The position numbers and the translations under genes are program-made. Below the pieces are notes generated by a model. It did no database searches and was not told the origin of the DNA. It saw nothing but the letters and a program-made list of their open reading frames with translations. A stretch of DNA of 15,507 bases from Bacteroidales bacterium (GTDB lineage Bacteria; Bacteroidota; Bacteroidia; Bacteroidales; WCHB1-69), in contig JAEERB010000055.1 in NCBI GenBank assembly GCA_016285615.1, positions 1 to 15,507 of the forward strand, in the 5' to 3' direction. Positions 13,042-15,507 of this stretch are shown in pieces; position 1 is the first letter of the stretch; each line of letters opens with the position of its first letter.

Positions 13042-14904
13042 CAGGTCGATGCTACGCTTTACAAACTGACTCAACTTCTCTCCCGTCAGAATATTCTGCG
13101 ACAGCAATGCCAAGTCAATAAGTTGTTGTGTCAGAGCATCCTTCTTCTCCGCATCCTCTTCATTCAAAATTCTGGAAGCCAGCGGGTGGTTGCCATTGAC
13201 TACGAGGTTGTAGTTCTCGAAATTGCCGTAATATCCCTGCTGCCCTGACAATTTCTCCATATCCTTGAAACGACGCATAAACTCGTTCTGCGTAATCATC
13301 ACAGGCAGATCGCTCTCGCTCAGACTTTCTACCAACACCGTGTATTTCTCCTTGGCGGGAACATTCTTTTCGAAGATTTCCTTCAAGCTATCACGCTCTT
13401 TATCAGAAAGTTTTGAAATTTGAGTTTCCTCTTTTTCAATCAACTTGTCAATAATGTCGGAATCGACACGGGCAAAGCGGCACTTCTCCATCTTCGGCTC
13501 CAGCATGTTCACAAAGTGCGTATCGAGAATACCATCCATCAGCAGCACATCATAACCCTTTTCCTTGGCAGCCTGGATGTATAGATGCTGCTCGTCGGTA
13601 TTTGCGGCGTACAGATATACCAGCACATCGTTCTTGTCCTTCTGCAACGTCTCGATATGTGCCTTGTACTCATCCAGCGTGAAATACTTGCCTTCGGTAT
13701 TCTTCAGCAACATGAACTTCGACGCACGCTCGTAGAACTTCTCATCGGTGATACAGCCGTACTGGATGAACACCTTGATATCGTCCCACTTCTTCTCAAA
13801 ATCCTCACGGTTGTTTTTGAACATCTCCTCCAGCTTGTCGGCCACCTTCTTGGTGATGTGCGTAGAGATTTTCTTCACATTGGCATCCGACTGCAGGTAC
13901 GAACGCGACACATTCAACGGAATGTCGGGCGAATCGATAACGCCATGCAGCAACATCATGAACTCAGGGATGATACCTTCCAGTTGGTCGGTAATAAACA
14001 CCTGATTACAATAGAGTTGCACTTTATTCTTTTGCAATTCCAAATGGCTCTTCACCTTCGGGAAATAGAGAATACCCGTCAAGTTGAAAGGATAATCCAC
14101 ATTCAAATGAATATGGAACAGCGGCTCCTCGAAAGTGGCAGGATAAAGCTCACGGTAGAACTTCAGATAATCCTCGTCGGTAAGTTCGCTGGGCGACTGC
14201 TTCCATAACGGATTGGTATTATTGATGATACGCGGCTTCTCAACCTCTTTTTCCTTCTCCTCACCTTCGGGCTTTTCCCACGTTTTCTCCATACCGCAAC
14301 GGATGGGCACGGGCAGGAAGCGACAATATTTCTTCAACAAGCCCACAATCTTGTACTCATCCAAAAATTCCTCAGCATCCTCCGCAATGTGAAGGATAAT
14401 CTCCGTACCGCGATCTTTCTTCTCCACCTCTGTCATCTGATACTCTGTCGAGCCGTCGCATGACCATTTAACCGCTTGAGCACCTTCCTGATACGACTTG
14501 GTGATGATTTCAACATTCGAAGCTACCATAAAGGCCGAATAGAAGCCCAAACCGAAGTGACCGATGATGTTGGCAGCGTCGGTGCCTTTGTACTTCTCCA
14601 GGAACTCCTCTGCGCTCGAGAAGGCTATCTGGTTGATGTATTTGTCCACCTCTTCGGCTGTCATACCGATACCATGGTCGATAACATGCAACGTCTTGTT
14701 CTCCTTGTCCACCTTGACATCGATCGTTATGTCACCCAGTTCTGATTTAGCTTTGCCCTGACGCACCAACACTTTCAGTTTCTGTGTGGCATCCACGGCG
14801 TTGGAAATCAGTTCGCGCAAGAAAATATCATGGTCTGAATAGAGGAACTTCTTGATTACCGGAAAGATATTCTCGGTTTTGACATTAATATTACCTGTTT
14901 GCAT
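13036..14904 (-). CDS. htpG: Molecular chaperone HtpG (Hsp90)
   Basis: This 622-residue protein is a full-length bacterial Hsp90. The GHKL ATPase domain (about 1-210) shows ELISNAVDA with catalytic Glu31 and Mg-binding Asn35, DHGIGM with Asp76, and the lid motif GHFGLGFYSAF at 115-125; His77 and His116 replace the commoner Asn and Gln, as in other Bacteroidota. A short charged linker (PEGEEKEKEVEKP, about 215-228) leads to the middle domain, with LNVSRSYLQSD near 335, and a C-terminal dimerisation domain; no MEEVD tail, as expected in bacteria. HtpG refolds and holds client proteins with DnaK in the cytosol. The gene follows a yitT-family gene by 92 bases; that gap carries a sigma-54-like promoter with TGNCA sites. 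Its stop overlaps that of the convergent yitT-family gene. Confidence 0.98.
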   Translation of the reverse strand: MQTGNINVKTENIFPVIKKFLYSDHDIFLRELISNAVDATQKLKVLVRQGKAKSELGDITIDVKVDKENKTLHVIDHGIGMTAEEVDKYINQIAFSSAEEFLEKYKGTDAANIIGHFGLGFYSAFMVASNVEIITKSYQEGAQAVKWSCDGSTEYQMTEVEKKDRGTEIILHIAEDAEEFLDEYKIVGLLKKYCRFLPVPIRCGMEKTWEKPEGEEKEKEVEKPRIINNTNPLWKQSPSELTDEDYLKFYRELYPATFEEPLFHIHLNVDYPFNLTGILYFPKVKSHLELQKNKVQLYCNQVFITDQLEGIIPEFMMLLHGVIDSPDIPLNVSRSYLQSDANVKKISTHITKKVADKLEEMFKNNREDFEKKWDDIKVFIQYGCITDEKFYERASKFMLLKNTEGKYFTLDEYKAHIETLQKDKNDVLVYLYAANTDEQHLYIQAAKEKGYDVLLMDGILDTHFVNMLEPKMEKCRFARVDSDIIDKLIEKEETQISKLSDKERDSLKEIFEKNVPAKEKYTVLVESLSESDLPVMITQNEFMRRFKDMEKLSGQQGYYGNFENYNLVVNGNHPLASRILNEEDAEKKDALTQQLIDLALLSQNILTGEKLSQFVKRSIDLL

Positions 14905-14948
14905 AGTTTATATTTTTATAAAATTATTTTCGTGACACATTATATTAA

Positions 14949-14964
14949 ACAATAATTGTGCCAA
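14949..14964 (-). promoter_or_regulatory. Sigma-54-like -24/-12 element before htpG
   Basis: Leftward the bases read TTGGCACAATTATTGT. Against the RpoN consensus TGGCACG-N4-TTGC, the -24 half TGGCAC is complete and spacing is exact; the mismatches are A for G after TGGCAC and T for the final C of -12. Transcription would begin near 14937, leaving a leader of about 33 bases to the htpG ATG. No TAnnTTTG element is seen in the same gap. Confidence 0.5.
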
Positions 14965-14974
14965 GAAATAAGTA

Positions 14975-14987
14975 TGACAGAATGGCA
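14975..14987. promoter_or_regulatory. Paired TGNCA sites upstream of htpG promoter
   Basis: Leftward the bases read TGCCATTCTGTCA: two TGNCA pentamers with three bases between. TGNCA is its own reverse complement, so the pair forms a symmetric site. A third copy, TGGCA, lies 16 bases further inside the -24 element. Start-to-start spacings are 8 and 16 bases. It could bind a regulator of htpG. Confidence 0.4.
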
Positions 14988-14996
14988 GACAATATG

Positions 14997-15507
14997 CTAA
15001 AGTGCCCTTTCTTCTAAGGGTGTAAAGCCTTCACCAAGAGCTTCGGCCACATCGACGATAGAAATGAACGCCTCGGGGTCGATATGATGCACTTTGGTGA
15101 CAAGTCCAGGTATCTCCTTGCTGGTCAACGTGGTATAGATAATTTTCTTATCTCTGCCCGAATACATGCCTTCGGCCTTGAGGTAAGTACCACCGCGATG
15201 CATGGTATTCAGAATCTCGTCTTTAATCTGCTCGTGCTTATCCGAGATGATGAGCAGCGCCTTGCCCGCCGTGTAGCCGGCAATCACCTTATCGATAACC
15301 ACGCCTGTGACATAGATGATGAGCCACGAGTAGAGCGGCACGGTCCAGTCGTTGAAGGCAACTAAAGCTACCAATACGATAACCGAGTCAACAATCATCA
15401 GGATGGTACCTATCGGAATGTGTTTCACATACTTAGCAATGATAGAAGCGATAATGTCGGTACCGCCCGAAGTGGCACGACTCTTGAAGATAAGGCCAAG
15501 GCCGATA
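14997..15507 (-). CDS. YitT-family (DUF161/DUF2179) membrane protein, N-terminus outside window
   Basis: The frame is open from the right edge; 169 residues are visible. It enters at ATSGGTDIIASIIAKY, the same glycine motif found in the family member at 12178, continues through two membrane helices (IPIGTILMIVDSVIVLVALVAF and VPLYSWLIIYVTGVVID) and ends with a DUF2179 domain (MHRGGTYLKAEGMYSGRDKK … DPEAFISIVDVAEALGEGF). A GTG at 15428 is in frame but is not the start, because conserved sequence continues upstream. Compared with its paralogue across htpG, motifs align but most positions differ, so the duplication is old. It ends 92 bases before htpG and may add read-through transcription to it. 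The function of the family is unproven. Confidence 0.9.
   Translation of the reverse strand, partial: IGLGLIFKSRATSGGTDIIASIIAKYVKHIPIGTILMIVDSVIVLVALVAFNDWTVPLYSWLIIYVTGVVIDKVIAGYTAGKALLIISDKHEQIKDEILNTMHRGGTYLKAEGMYSGRDKKIIYTTLTSKEIPGLVTKVHHIDPEAFISIVDVAEALGEGFTPLEERAL

Noticed and set aside
13585..14208. Rightward 207-codon open frame
   Set aside because: Antisense shadow of htpG; composition rich in Leu/His/Arg and no domain pattern.

Overview
The window is chromosomal DNA of a Bacteroidota member, most likely order Bacteroidales. Evidence: a GldA-type ABC ATPase, a secreted protein with a C-terminal type IX secretion (T9SS) sorting domain, promoters of the TAnnTTTG class, no strong Shine-Dalgarno sequences, and Bacteroidota-style variants of Der, YicC and HtpG. 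I cannot name a genus. Nothing looks like a prophage, plasmid or recent island; it is mostly core genome with uncharacterised pieces.

Layout. 1-2138 (all leftward): 5'-part of gldA, then rdgB (dITP/XTP pyrophosphatase), and the translation pair DUF177 (yceD-like)-rpmF. 2139-2412 is a divergent intergenic region carrying three arrays of 7-bp tandem repeats. 2413-3831 (rightward): uxaC, glucuronate isomerase, standing alone. It converges on a leftward operon yicC - der - small exported protein (6639-3866), with a hairpin of the dispersed-repeat type filling the 34-bp gap. 6672-6707 is a strong intrinsic terminator ending the next leftward operon: tRNA-Ser(GGA), exbB, a four-helix membrane protein of unknown function, exbD, exbD, and a 663-residue T9SS-exported Asp-box protein (11768-6725). 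The proton-channel genes are nearly contiguous and probably build one ion-driven inner-membrane motor. 11769-12177 is a long non-coding region with 15-bp repeats, a perfect 20-nt palindrome and two heptad arrays. 12178-15507: a yitT-family membrane protein gene (rightward) overlapping tail-to-tail with htpG (leftward), preceded by a second, truncated yitT-family gene.

Most noteworthy observations. (1) Six arrays of degenerate 7-bp tandem repeats, each of a different consensus, occur in three intergenic regions next to predicted -7 elements of gldA, uxaC and yitT. (2) A sigma-54-like -24/-12 element with TGNCA sites upstream lies before htpG, suggesting RpoN-type control of this chaperone. (3) The exbB-orf314-exbD-exbD-T9SS-cargo operon contains an undescribed membrane component. 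None of these is proven from sequence alone.
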